The translations under genes and the position numbers were made by a program. Source: Allacma fusca (lineage: Eukaryota; Arthropoda; Collembola; Symphypleona; Sminthuridae). From it: a stretch of 64,000 nt of DNA. Location: the NCBI GenBank assembly GCA_947179485.1, contig OX359245.1, positions 3,825,001 through 3,889,000 of the forward strand, in the 5' to 3' direction. Below, one piece after another: positions 23,774 through 36,022 of the stretch (positions within the stretch are counted from its first letter, which is position 1; each line of letters opens with the position of its first letter). The notes under the pieces were generated by a model. It was not told the origin of the DNA. It ran no database searches and saw only the letters and a program-made list of their open reading frames with translations.

Positions 23774-24957
23774 CAGACATGGAAAACGTTATCGGATAAC
23801 GTTATTGAAAAACGTTATTAACCGAAAATTTCACCAAACGGTTTTTGATAACCAAAACGGAAACCGATACATAAAAATTCAGTTAAACGAAACCAAACGA
23901 TAAACTGGTTTAATTAAAAACGGAAACGATAACAGAAACGGAAAAAATATGGTTATTTTTCGTTTTCAAGCAACTGTAAAATTGAACAGTATGCGATCTC
24001 CTGGTCGCCAACTGGCACCAGCGTGACGGCACATTATATGAATGCATAGCTGTATTTTATCAAATATCCGTACATTGGAGTATACCTCATTGTTTTTGTC
24101 CTTCTACACAATGTCCTGCTTCAATTTTTAGTTTCCAAAACCTTGTCGTACCTTATTATTAGCACCATTTAAACATTTTCATTTATGCTTATTGTTAGCC
24201 CCATCAAAGCATTTATTCTGATAAGAGCAACACTAAAAGTGCACATAGTCGTTCAAGATGTTATTTACAAAGATGAGCAGACAAAAGATCAGTACAGTTT
24301 TTCAACGTTTTGAATTCAGGAGTAAGGACCAAACATACATATTTATTGGAAGTTCGTGATTCAGTAGTTCGGGTAAAACCAACATTTTATAAAAATACAG
24401 ATATTGTTCAAAATCCAGTGTACTGTTGGAAGCTTTTTCAAGTTATGAAAATATTATGCGGGAAAAAATCAAATTGGTTTTAAATTTGATTCATTTGATT
24501 GGTGGACTAGCTATGGTCCAGCTTCGTTGAAAGATGTAGCTAGAGTTTGCCTTCCATATACTCATTTTAGTGTTAAACGTCAGGTCTCAGTCCTGTCATT
24601 TGTACTCTCTGAAAGACGAAGCAGAACGAAGGACGAAGTCCTGAACGCAGTTTTGTTCCTCCGAACCAATGGATTTTGAATATAAAGCGAAAAATGGTTT
24701 TATATGATTTTTCTTAGTACATATTAGATGTTACAAAATTATAGAAAAAGTTTAATACAGCTAAATATGAGTACAATAAGTTAAATGAGCTGTGAATACC
24801 GCTATTAACCGTTTAACGGAAATTTATTTTGAGCAAAAACCGTTTTAACCAAAAACTGTATTCCGAAAAACCGAAAACAAAAACAAAAACCGAAAACAAA
24901 TTCCCAAAAACGTTTGACTAGCAAACGAAAACCATATTTTTCGGTTTTCCAAGTCTG
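23774..24957. mobile_element. Non-autonomous hAT-type element with AAAACGGAAAC words (1184 bp)
   Basis: The ends are CAGACATGGAAAAC and, reverse-complemented, CAGACTTGGAAAAC. The flanking duplication GTTTCAAT is perfect at 23766-23773 and 24958-24965. AAACGG/CCGTTT words crowd the outer 220 bp on the left and 140 bp on the right; the middle (about 24000-24800) lacks them. Subterminal arrays of this kind are known as transposase binding sites in hAT elements (AAACGG in maize Ac). No transposase frame was seen. Confidence 0.9.
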
Positions 24958-24965
24958 GTTTCAAT

Positions 24966-25622
24966 AACGCCCTTAGCCGGCTTAAAATTAGATGTTTCAT
25001 CTCATTTGATTATACGTAAAATTATACTTTGGTTTAATTGTTTTATTCATTGTATTTCAATACCTAGCGACGACGATTATAAAACAATAGGTTTTCTTCT
25101 GAATTATAATGGTATTAGTAAGAGCGGGAAATTCTTAAATAGCCGTCGAAATTTTACGCTTGATATTATTTATAAATAGCGAAATTCTGACTCTAACGAA
25201 TTAACGTGCAACCTAATGAACTTGCCGAGACAGAACCACTACACACAACAGAACAACCATTGAGTGGTCCCTTGCTTTTAGAATACCCCAAAAAGGCGTC
25301 CTTTCCTACACTGGCAAAAATAGAAGAACATATTCGCCTCGACAAAAAACTTAAATATAATCTTTAAAAGCGCATCATAACTAATAACTTATAACTCATA
25401 ATGAGATAAATTTTACGAATTGTTGCCGAACGAAAGCTGCAATAAAGATATTTAATAGTTTCAACCTTCTGTGAAAAATTTGAGCCACTGGGATACCCAA
25501 GTTGATGCAATGTATACCAATAGAATCGGTCCCTATGAAGCTGGATTTCAATTGTTAACATTTCTTTCACCTCCCTATGCCCTGAAAGACTGAATGTGTC
25601 TTAAATCCCAATTCATACATAC
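24966..25622. other. Gene-free stretch downstream of the receptor gene
   Basis: No coding segment is recognised. It lies downstream (3') of the receptor-like gene on the minus strand and may include its 3' untranslated region. Confidence 0.3.
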
Positions 25623-26436
25623 CTAGATTTTTGAAGCAAATTTCTTTGATGACAAATAAAATTTCAGAAGTCGTCCTTCATGGTGTCTAAATTTGAAGTA
25701 CACGCATTCCAGGACGCAGCTCCCGACACTAAAGGTCATGCAAATTAAATAAAGATAATAAACCAATTGAACGCAAGAGCCATAAAACGACAAAGGTTTC
25801 GGTTCCTCTTTCTCAACCTCTTCATTCTCCCGCATGGTCCCATGCTTTGGAAAATGCAACCTTACCAACATTTCCCAAAACCAATAAATGCCAGATTCCA
25901 TCAATGTTCTCAATCCTGCTGGGGATAAAATCGTGATATTTGTTGTCCATTCCGGACGTGAAGCCTATCATTTTTGATAAGCGGAGAAAATCATCCTCGC
26001 CATCCAAATTTTTCCCAAATGTAACCCCTTNNNNNNNNNNNNNNNNNNNNNNNNNNNNNNNNNNNNNNNNNNNNNNNNNNNNNNNNNNNNNNNNNNNNNN
26101 NNNNNNNNNNNNNNNNNNNNNNNNNNNNNNNNNNNNNNNNNNNNNNNNNNNNNNNNNNNNNNNNNNNNNNNNNNNNNNNNNNNNNNNNNNNNNNNNNNNN
26201 NNNNNNNNNNNNNNNNNNNNNNNNNNNNNNGTAACGTATATGTCGTCTACAAGTTCAAACCAGGTTTTGCAAACATATGCGAGGATCTGTTTACTGGAAT
26301 GTGTTTTGAACCTCGAATGCTCACTATTTTTAATTGCTAGGTACCGATTTATCCGTGTGAAAATTGCTGACAAAATCTTGGTCTGGAAAGAGAAGGTTCT
26401 GGAAGTTTCCGTATCATTTTGCATACGGCAGTGCAT
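25623..26436 (-). pseudogene. Ionotropic-receptor-like gene, C-terminal part (gap and frameshift)
   Basis: Near 25913-25855 the minus strand reads LMESGIYWFWEM, followed by a final hydrophobic segment LVYYLYLICMTFSVGSCVLE and a short tail to a stop at 25623. This is the layout of the last ligand-binding stretch and TM4 of arthropod ionotropic receptors, ligand-gated channels in sensory cells. The upstream part (26436 down to about 25924) is in another frame and is interrupted by the 200-N gap. The frame changes at a run of four G on the plus strand (25921-25924), so one extra base there would explain it. Sequence error near the gap and real decay are both possible. Confidence 0.5.
26031..26230. 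other. Assembly gap (200 N)
   Basis: Exactly 200 unknown bases interrupt the receptor-like gene. The true length may differ, since round-number gaps are often placeholders. Confidence 0.99.
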
Positions 26437-26476
26437 AACAAGCTCATTGTGTTGCTCTTAGCATTTAGCCACCCAG

Positions 26477-26730
26477 GGGTGGAAATGGATTATTTATCCT
26501 GGATTAATTTAATCACGGATTACAACTACCGCACGAAATATTTACACCTAATCCAAGAGTTGAGCAAACTTGGACTTACTCCGTATTTAATCCCAGGCCC
26601 AATGATTTCATATTAATCTATCAGACAAATCCAATTATTTGCATGACCTACGAATCTGTTCTCAATCCTAATCTAATTATTGATGAATTATTTGATTAAG
26701 CGTAATCCGAAAAATCAATGTAGTCTGTAG
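26477..26730. mobile_element. Word island (GGATTA/TAATCC), left end of a hAT-like element
   Basis: It starts CAGGGGTGGAAATGGATTA, a typical hAT left end, and is followed by about ten TAATCC or GGATTA words. No matching right end was found. It lies between the two halves of the receptor-like gene. Confidence 0.45.
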
Positions 26731-26989
26731 TGTGAACTGGATTGTAGCTACTGCTATGCCTTGGGTATATGTTTTTAGCATATTTTGAGCGAAGCGATAT
26801 ACTGGAATGATATCGGTTCTGCCCTTGTACACACAAAGGCTGTCATGCTCTTCAGCTTAGCTGGAAACCAATTTCAGCAGAACAAAATCCTGACGACGAA
26901 GGTGTGGAGGTCATTACAATTTTTTTTTGCCGAAGCTCCCTTTAGACTTTGAATAAGGTTCTACATCAGATATATTCGAACGGAAACTG

Positions 26990-27160
26990 ATGGCATAAAT
27001 TAAGCGATTTAACGGTCCGAAACTTATACAACGGATCGGATACAAATTTTGTATCCGTTGAAATATGACGGATAGGATAGGATTAAAACATTGCTATTAT
27101 CCGATTGGATAGAATAAACAATGAGTGATTCGGATAATCCGTCTGTTTTCCGGGGATACA
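26990..27160. repeat. Word island (GGATCGGATA / TATCCG)
   Basis: Repeated GGATCGGATA, GGATAGGATAGG and ATCCGTTG-type words on both strands lie within about 150 bp. Ends not resolved. Likely another non-autonomous element inserted in an intron or between the halves of the receptor gene. Confidence 0.35.
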
Positions 27161-27500
27161 CGATGCCGTCACTGTTGATGCAAATTATCACACCAAATTT
27201 TGGACTTACAGCGATATTGGTGGTTCTGCATGCGAACGTGCCGTGTTAATGATATTCAGCCTCTTGGTGGGCACATATAATGAAAATTCATATAACCAGA
27301 TTTTGTATAACTATTGGAATCCTTTCTTCTAAGTTGAAAGAGTGAATCCTTGTAGGATAGGAAAAACTACAAATGCTATAGGTATTAAAAAATACTAATA
27401 CCATTCAATATAATGACATGGAATATAATTGCATATACATAATACATTCGCTCAAGTATGTACTTACTTCGTTTAATAAATTCGTTCTTAAGTATAGGTG

Positions 27501-28487
27501 TCATTCTGCAGAGCTGTCCAAAATACATGCTCTCTCTAAAGAGCTCACGTTTAAGCCTTGCCGCAGAAAATTTCCCACCGTAACAAATACATCTTTGTCC
27601 GGTATATTTTCATTTGGTCGGTTGGTAATCACTTGGAAGCATCTCACCCTCGTTACATCCTTATCTTCGTCCAATAGTTTACGGGGTAACCAAGCAATGC
27701 CTTTACCATTTTGGATCACCCCTTGGTAAAGATTTTCAATCTCGGATTTACATGTCCCTAGATTCACACAGGTTGACATATGTACATAGGGGGACGGTCT
27801 GCCGTAAGTCGTAAACCAGTTATCAATCGTTTTGTCCGGCCTTCCACAACACCAGCACAGAACAAAGGTGTAAATCGTTTTTACTTTGTAGGTTCTGCCA
27901 GGAAATATTGGCGTGAGCCTTTGTCTTCGGGAAGGATTTTGATTTAACTGAACAATAATCACTGCAATCATTGGGACTGTTGGGATGAGGTCATCACTAA
28001 AGACTTTTCCCTGCATGTAGGGAAACCACAACCTTTCCTTACGGGTTGTGTCTGTGGTGAGGATATAAAATTTGTGTGGGTATAACATTTGCCATGGTAG
28101 AAGGCTTTGCTTCAGTACATTTCTAAGAAAAAAGTTCCGCATTGAGAAATAATGTTCTTGTACTAACGCGTCATTCCTGTAAATGTTTTCTGGGACGAGT
28201 AGTAACTTTATGCTGGACCTGATTCCCGTCATCTTAAATACAGGTGAGTGTAACCACTTTCCAGGGTGAATGTTAACTCCATGGTGTTCGTGATGTTGGG
28301 AAAGGAGGAGAATTAGGGTACGTTGGAACACGTAACTGAAGCTGGAATATATGACCAGGATGATAATGAAGCTATGGATCTCGTTGTCAAACATTGGACC
28401 CAGGTCAACGAATTTGTTGTTGTTAAACGGTATACTGGATATTTGGTAGTTTGTAAGAACAACCAGTACTGTTATTTTTGTGAACAT
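27501..28487 (-). CDS. Ionotropic-receptor-like gene, N-terminal exon
   Basis: A long minus-strand frame is open. I choose the Met at 28487 rather than the upstream one at 28631 because it opens a signal-peptide-like stretch (MFTKITVLVVLTN). The exon probably ends at 27549 before a GTGAGC donor, giving 313 codons in phase 0. It carries KFYILTTDTTRKERLWFPYM and repeated cysteines (VLCWCCGRP). I read it as the divergent extracellular N-terminal domain of a receptor whose C-terminal lobe lies at 25623-26436. The middle (channel pore) is not visible and may be in the gap or lost. Family assignment rests mainly on the C-terminal part. Confidence 0.45.
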   Translation of the reverse strand: MFTKITVLVVLTNYQISSIPFNNNKFVDLGPMFDNEIHSFIIILVIYSSFSYVFQRTLILLLSQHHEHHGVNIHPGKWLHSPVFKMTGIRSSIKLLLVPENIYRNDALVQEHYFSMRNFFLRNVLKQSLLPWQMLYPHKFYILTTDTTRKERLWFPYMQGKVFSDDLIPTVPMIAVIIVQLNQNPSRRQRLTPIFPGRTYKVKTIYTFVLCWCCGRPDKTIDNWFTTYGRPSPYVHMSTCVNLGTCKSEIENLYQGVIQNGKGIAWLPRKLLDEDKDVTRVRCFQVITNRPNENIPDKDVFVTVGNFLRQGLNVSSLERACILDSSAE

Positions 28488-28631
28488 TTTACAGACGTTG
28501 TTACCAAAACCTTTTAGGGATATAAAACTGCATTTAAAACATTTCCTCACACAAACAACAAGGTAACAGAAGTTTTGCTTCTTCTGGGGAGTGCAATATC
28601 TGACTGACACTGAAATGCAATAAACGCCCAT

Positions 28632-30283
28632 GAATTTAAAAAGTTTTTAAATGACCTAGTAATTTTGTATTCTTTGAATTTCATGTGTGAATTCCCTTTG
28701 TCCGTGGTTAACTTTAATCTACTTCAATCCGCATTTATAAGAAAATTCTTGTGATTACACGATTGAGAGGACAGTAGAATAATTTTGATCCTGAAAGGAA
28801 TTGTGTGAATTAGCACGGGGTTATGTTGTACACACTTAATGTCACATGCGGAAATTGGAACATAAAGAAATGTTTTGAAACTATATTGGTAGAAATTTGG
28901 ACGTGTCTACCTCAAAATGCAAAACGTATTTAGAGAATCCATTCAGTATAATTTTTTTTATTTCTTCTGGCACTCTGGAAACAGTTTCCTATTAAATTAT
29001 TACATGAAGTGATTATGATAGGAAATATCACTTTATAATGTCATATCACTCCAGACCCAAAGTCATATGTTCATGATGCCAACCTGTCAAACTCTCTATT
29101 TTCTAGGCTCCGTTGATGTTTAGAAGTGGTTTGACGTAATAACTACATGCTAAAAGCTACGCTGGAAGAGAGATAATCTGGGGAAAGCTGAAATTTGAAC
29201 GCATACAATTTCGGCGTAATAATTATTGACCTGATAATAATACGTAATGGAAATAATATACACGTATGTTGCACACATGCTTGGAAATTTTCTAAAATTT
29301 GTGTCCTTTACTTCTTCCCAAACATAGTGTTAATCTATAGAGAAGGGTCCAGTTTTATTTAAGTGTCTATAATCAACACATTTCATTAATTATCTCAAAA
29401 TTTCCAACTAATGCATTAATTTACGCGTCTTTGTAGGAGTTTTAATGAACGTTTCATGAAGCTCCCTGATAGAGGAGTCATCATGCCATTGGGAGTTCCT
29501 GTTATTTACTATAGTTAAACAGATGATTTTGCTCCACTCCAAATTATCTTCATAACAAAATGTTTGTTACAACTCTGTCTTGAAGTCACATGTGAGCATG
29601 TCCCAAAATCGACCCAGGACATTGGGATGTCCGACCAAAACTAAAAACCTCATCGAGTTATTCAAATGATTATTCTATTACTAGTTCAGTAAGTAGCAAA
29701 GATTCGAATGCAATTTAAGCGTCACTTTTGCATTTCGCTCACAAGTGCATAGCTACAGCAACTGCTCTGAAATAACTCTCACACCTGTACATTTATATTT
29801 TTTATAAAAAGGCTTTGTAACATTAATTAATTAAATGTGATATAAGTAATTATTTTATTACCGATGTTAATTGCCAAAAGATCCATCTACGGAGACGTCG
29901 AATAACTGCTGTTTTGTGTCAAAATGGCTAACAAGGACGATCTGCATCCAATTATTTACCACCGGAAATTATTACTAATATTATTCTTTATTGAGCATGT
30001 CCAGGAAGTCGATAAAAATGCGGGTTTTCTCTAGGCATACAGACGTTTACATCACATAAAAGAAGTATTTGAAATAAGAACGCAAAAGTATTACAAACAA
30101 TAATAATTAGGAGTAGACCTTTATATTTAATAATTAAAATTAGCAATAAATTTTTCAAGCGTAAAACTTCACAAAAAGCGACAACAAACAGCAGAATTTG
30201 CACAAACTAATAATAATCATTACGTTACAGTTACGTGGACCATTTTGGACCACAACGTGGCTAATATTACGCATTCACGAACA
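28632..30283. other. Gene-free stretch
   Basis: AT-rich sequence without recognisable coding segments or clear transposon ends. Confidence 0.3.
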
Positions 30284-30487
30284 CAGGCTTGCCAAGTGGT
30301 CAGAAATGGCCTGGTAATCATCGATTAAATCCGGTTCTATCCGGTCCGGACCTGTTGTGTAGGTTGGTATAAAATGGCCATAATTAATACTATCCAAATA
30401 AGTCCACTGTCCAATAAAAACAGGTTGTTACCATTTCTTGCCACTGGCTTGGTCTTTATTGATAAAAGCCGGTTTTTGCCAACCCTG
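30284..30487. mobile_element. Possible small inverted-repeat element (204 bp)
   Basis: The left end CAGGCTTGCCAAGTGG and the reverse complement of the right end, CAGGGTTGGCAAAAAC, agree at 10 of the first 12 bases. Flanking 8-mers (CACGAACA and TACATTTC) do not match, so this is tentative. Confidence 0.35.
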
Positions 30488-30489
30488 TA

Positions 30490-31900
30490 CATTTCCAACA
30501 ATTACCATGATTTTTTAGATTTCTTGTCTATTATGTGCAGGGGGATTAATTAAATAATTTGTGCCGTGACCCTTCGTCTCAAAATACATTTGTGGGACTC
30601 GCAAGCAGTCTAAAGGGCCTTGAAGATCCACGGCCGAAATTAATAATGTGAGTGTGTGTGACCCATACCACACACTCACTTCACAACTTGCACTTTATAA
30701 TTGTTGTGATGAGGTGTATCCAGGGTATGACACCTTTGGAGTGAATGGCGTCACGTAAGGGACGTCAGATTTCCTGCAGAATTAAAAATTAGAATGTAGG
30801 TCATGGGAAAAAAATGTAAACTATTTGTTTGCATTTTTTCCCCATGAAATATTATTTCCTCCCTTCATATCCTTATCCCCAAATAAATAAAATGTAAAAA
30901 CCCTTACCTTATGTACCTTCCTTATAATTCCTGGACCCTTCCAAAGTATAAATAGGGCTGTTTTTTTCTCCAACAGGTCAGACTTGTAATGAGTCTCCTG
31001 TCCATGAGTTGCTCGTGGTGAACTTTCCGGGGAAATCCCAGGCTCTGTACTCCGACCTCTGGCCTGGAATTAATTTAAACCGCGGTTTTCTCACCGGTCT
31101 CACCTAAGCCCTACCTGAAAAGCCATCCTCCGTCCAATCCCACTCCAGTATTTCTTTCCGGTGGCGAATTTAAAATTCACCCAGACCGGTTCCCTATTGT
31201 AGTTGGAGTATTGTATCGTTGTTTTTTTGGGAGAATTAAAATTAAAGTAAAAGTGAGTTTCATTTTTTTGAAATTTTGATTTTGTTGTATCCGGGAGTTC
31301 CAGGTTACGTGTGGAAAACTTTGTGTAAGTTGTCTTTTCGTTTTTATTATTTTGTTTGGGAAGTTTAATTTTTTATAGTGTCAGTGGGTCAAGCCAAACC
31401 TTCCCTCCTTACCTATACCTAAATTGGGCATCCTAAGAATCCTCCCCTAGTTTAAATTAAAATATTTGAGTCCGGTCTTAGGACCTGGATATTTAATTAA
31501 AAGCATTAAAATTAAAATTAGCGTGCTCCTCAACGTTTTGCCCCCCCCCGTAATTAATTAAATTCGGGTTTAATTAATTACCCTTTTCGCCATTTTATTT
31601 AAAATTAAAAGTTAACTCTTTTAGTAAAGTCCGGGTAAATCGGTTACATTATCCCCCTTAAAATTAAAAGGTTATTTTTGTTCCAATTAATTTAAATTAA
31701 TTAAATTAATTGAAGTAGTTAGTTCACCTAAGCCTAGTGGGACTAAACTAAATCTGCGCGTAAAATTAATTGAAGTAGTTGACCACGTAAGCCGAGTGAT
31801 GCTAAATTAGTAAAGTAGTTAGTTATGTAAGCCGGTACAGCCTAACTTATTTTTCGAGTTTAGTTTCTTTGAATAAACCATGTGTAAACCCTCACAAATA
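30490..31900. other. Gene-free stretch rich in TTAATTAA
   Basis: Low-complexity AATTAATTAAATT tracts and a run of C at 31542-31551. No coding segment. Could be the remnant of a retroelement leader or LTR, but no paired repeats are present in the window. Confidence 0.3.
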
Positions 31901-32171
31901 AATTGTCCTACTTGTGCTCAAAGTGATTTTGATTTTGCTGATTATGCGAATTGCTCCTTCATGTCTTGTATTCTGGTTAAGAGCCAATGCTCAGAAAGCG
32001 TAAAACTTTGTCTCTGGTAAAATCTGAATAATTCCGATGTTCTATAATGTACAGAAATTTAATTAGATTAATAAATTGGATGATGTGGTATATGATATTT
32101 TTCTCAATATTTTTAAACTTAAATATTGAATCCAGATTTGAGGAACCGGCGATGATTTGTGCACCTTAATG

Positions 32172-33007
32172 CAGAAATGTTCACCCGTCGACGGGTACAC
32201 TTCAAAGAAGGCTTCCTTGAGGGAAGGAGGCGTTTCTTTCGACAGAAATGAAGGGAAGGAAAGGAAGGGTGAAAAAAATTACGAAGGTGCAAGTAAGGCT
32301 TCAGCTCATTGATAGAAAAAATGAAGTTGGCAAAAGGGTGCTTCCCAGGCACCCTTTTCACACGTCGAATGTACCTTTCAGGACAACTATCTCTACTCTA
32401 ATGCTATCAATACGTGCTTTCGTCCAGACATAGCATACATACCACGATACAATAGACACGATATAATACGCAAAAATGGTACTGTAATTTTTTGTATCTA
32501 CGTACCTATGTATGTATGTTGTTGTAAACCAAAGTATCTATCACATTAATAGAAATGCGATCAATCACAGGGTCTGTGGAGACTTTTTTCGATAGCTGGA
32601 GCGCTGATCCGAACCCTTCGAGCTAGAATTACTATTGATACTGTGTCAAAGACGATTCATTTTCACGATTTTCGACTGATTTTTTAAAATTCAAATGATG
32701 AATACTATATATGTAGATTGTCTCAACGTTTGTCTTTTAAGCATTGAATAGTAAGTGACTATCTTCACTTTGTTGTCTCATATACATATGAAAATAAAAT
32801 ATTACGGAAGATAGAATTTGGTGAAGGATGGATATTAATTATTACTGAAGGCTTAAGGTGAGTTCTCAATCAAATTACTTCAAAGGAAGGGTGAAGGAAA
32901 GAATTTGGTTTTCAAGCCTTCAATCTGAAGAGGTCTGAAGGAAGGAAATGAGTCTATTTTTTGAATTCGAAGGATTGAAGGAAGGAAAAATCATTTGAAC
33001 ATCTCTA
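32172..33007. mobile_element. Word island (GAAGGCTTCC), hAT-type element (836 bp)
   Basis: Left end CAGAAATGTTCA; right end, reverse-complemented, TAGAGATGTTCA. Flanking 8-mers CCTTAATG and CCCTAATC agree at 6 of 8 bases. Block B shows the unfilled site near 39375 (GTGCACCCTAGTCTGGAG). GAAGG, AAGGCTTCC and complementary words crowd the outer parts. It is related to the fragment at 8040-8248. Confidence 0.75.
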
Positions 33008-34160
33008 CCCTAATCTGGAGGGAATTGTGGCGGTTCAGAATTGTACAGGGAGTCCATAATTATTTGTCGTCCCCTAGCTCACACACATAAAACAGTGACT
33101 CATGAAATACTTTATACTCCCAGTGTTTGTTTGAAACGATTTTTTCCCCAGACTTTCTTAATTTAGCTTATTGACCTGGGTTTATATGTTTGACAGAGTT
33201 CAGAAACGTTAAGCGAAGTCGGTGTTCTCGGAAAACATTCCGTTCACGAAATGTTTTGACGCTTATTTACAGGAATTATAATGGGTTTCTCTGGAAGTAA
33301 TTCGACAAATCTCTGCCTTGAGAATTTTGGCCATGACCGGAAAAGGCGTCGATCATGTTTGACAAAATTATGCTTCTGCAGCTAATGCGAAAAAAATTCG
33401 TAAGGAAAGGCATTTCTGCTCTCGCCATAATTTACATGTACTCATAAGATTCAAAGATTCATTTGATACGAATATTATCTTCCTGGTGCTACTCCAAGAC
33501 TTGAAGATGAGATTTAATATTGAATTAAAGGCCATGCTCAGGAAAACTGTACATGAATATATTGGAATTAAACACCCATTGAAGAATGTATCGATAAAGA
33601 AATGCTGCTTGCTATAGTCGTCGTATGATATTTATAAGCACTTGTGGTATGAAGTATGTATTATCTTAGATCCATGATTGTCGGATGGCTATAGATATAT
33701 ACAACGGATACTATACATCCAATGTATGACTTTGATCGTCCCAATCCACGTACGGGAAATGCATAAGGAGTATCTATATATGTATGTAGAGTAAAAATCG
33801 TTTTAGCGTTTAAAAATACGTCGACCCTGTCCATAATGTAAGTTATATCCAGATTCGACTAACTCAGATCCAAAGAATTATTGGCGCATTTGGAATACTT
33901 TCTGATATCCATATTTTTAATTGTAATTGTATATATAGCCAGGCATTTAATTATTTTTCATGAACTGAATTTATAATTACAATTTTTTACACTAACTCCA
34001 ATTAACCCGACTCAAAAATATTATACACATTACTGTTTTCTAAGTTGACGCACCTCAAAAATACACTGATTCTACTCGTTCTTTAGAATTTGTCTTATTA
34101 TTGCGTCTAAATGCCACTTGCTATATCTGAAATATACACGAGTACATCAGGATTTTCCTT

Positions 34161-35288
34161 TTAGTTCAGATTTTTGTCCAGCCATGATCTGAGAGGAGCG
34201 ATGTTGGTAAACACACTGTGGTATCCTTCCACAGCACACGGATCTAAAATGAAGCTGACCACACCAGCCAAGTAAGGACGTCTGGCTTCATCCTTGGCAA
34301 TCAAGACACCGCCCCAGTCACCCTATTTTTAACATTAACACATCCATTCAGTGTTAATACAAAATGTTTGACTTTTGGGTATGTAATGCTACAAAATATT
34401 TCCAAATTGGTATTAAATCCACTGAAGCATCTGCTTACAGAGCATGTAGAACGTCCTGGACCCGATGCGCAAATCATGTTCTCGGTAATATCGACACCAA
34501 TGCGAGAAAAGTCCCGTTTGCAAATATCTCTGTCAAACACCTTCAGACTAAGTTTTTTCTGTCGATCTGGGATAACATTTCCAGTTGTTTGTTCATAAGC
34601 TACGACCTGAACTTCACCAGAAGCTTCAATTGTTGGAATAGCCAGCCGAATAGGCTGAACATTTTGCCTGAAGATGAGAGGCTCAGCTAGAGTGATGATT
34701 CCAATGTTATAGTCAAACTCAGGGCTGAAAACAATAATCACTTCATTTAAATTTTCATGATTTCTCTCAAGAAACAATTTTAATTTCCTATCATAGAATA
34801 TACATAAATTATATGAAGGTTCTGAAATTAATGTACTCGTTATAACTGTCATGAATCTTCGTTTCAGCTACTTTAATGACTTGGACATCGTCCGGAAGGT
34901 CGTAAAGATTGATTGCGCCTGCAACAACAGTGTAAAGTTCGGGGGCTAAATCCAGAAGACAGTTTCCGGCAGTGAGGATCCTCCTCTCATCATAAATGAC
35001 ACCAGCACATAAGTGTAATTCTTGATCTAGAAAGGGTACTTGAATGCTGACGACAAATGGGAATTCTCTTTCCCCAGCATCCTCTCCACCAACAAATCTG
35101 GGTTCATTCGAGAAAGGGACACTGGTTGCATTGATTCTATTCACAGCCTTAGGTCTGGAGGGAACTGCGGCTATTTATTGAGAATTTAATTTGATTGTGA
35201 TTTCACTGATTTTATTTAAAGAGTAGTAAGTGTAACAAAAATTACCTGCAGCCACGGCGATCAAAGCTAGTAAAATTATTGCCTTCAT
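34161..35288 (-). CDS. Secreted serine protease homologue 1 (catalytically dead, trypsin fold)
   Basis: Exons on the minus strand: 35288-35246, 35170-34837, 34724-34439, 34322-34161; 274 residues; all borders GT-AG. Signal peptide at residues 1-14, propeptide, then the zymogen-type cleavage site R39-FVGG. The fold's cysteines are present (LCAG...GNC, ICA, TC...DPCA). The catalytic triad is not: the His position reads TAGNC (N84), the Asp position YNIGI (N132), and the Ser position GDWGG (W224). It is therefore a secreted pseudoprotease. Relatives of this kind act as cofactors or binding proteins in arthropod immunity and clotting, but the role here is unknown. Confidence 0.9.
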
Positions 35289-35854
35289 GTTGGATTACTT
35301 CTGGAAGAATGGAAAATGAATTGCTGGATTCAGCTCCACTTGGTATTTCATATCAATTGTATATCAATTCAAGCACGTATCATTCAATTTTTGACAGGTT
35401 CAAGTATTTACAATCAAGGATGATTAATTGCCTTTTAGGTGGGGCTGTTATCTTAAAATAGTGTCTCCAATGCATTGCACATAGATAAATAAAGATTTCG
35501 AGAAAATACTCTTGCAAGAGTGTAGCGATTAAGAATTAATATGGTCATGCAATACACTGGGTGACCACAATTCTTGTCAACACCCAATAGATGATAGAAA
35601 ATTTAACGCAGCGTCTCCTATTAAAGATGTGGTACCGTCAAGTATTTTCAAGCATTTTCAAACTGAGAAAGAAGATGTAGCGTTAACAATTTCACCGAAA
35701 CCTCAAACATGCCTTGTATGATCCACTAATAGCAGATAATATTGTTTCTCTGGTAAAATTTCCTTCTTTAAATGAAAGAAAATTTTGATATCTGCAAAAA
35801 ATTTAGTTATTAAACCACGAGCTTCTATTACCAAACCAATGACTTCAAGCTTTT

Positions 35855-36022
35855 TCAGATCATATTTTTGTAGTTACAGGGTTCGTATATGACTGGTTTC
35901 TGTCGATCAGCCTCGTTGGGATGTAAATAACTTTGTTGAAATTTAATAGGTCCTAATGCACCTGCTCCTCCCATGATTCCAGATGCTAATGCTAAATAAT
36001 CGACAAATCCTGTATTTGTAAA
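35855..36022 (-). pseudogene. Orphan exon of an unrecognised gene (block A copy)
   Basis: A 55-codon frame follows a good acceptor (GTGACAG at 36023) and ends in a stop. It contains GFVDYLALASGIMGGAGALG, a glycine-rich hydrophobic stretch. A further coding-like stretch with STNHIHNDGQFSW lies just upstream on the same strand (about 36060-36150), in a frame with stops before it. Block C carries the same exon at 51749-51835 with an early stop, and block B has lost most of it. The parent gene is not recognised. Confidence 0.4.
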
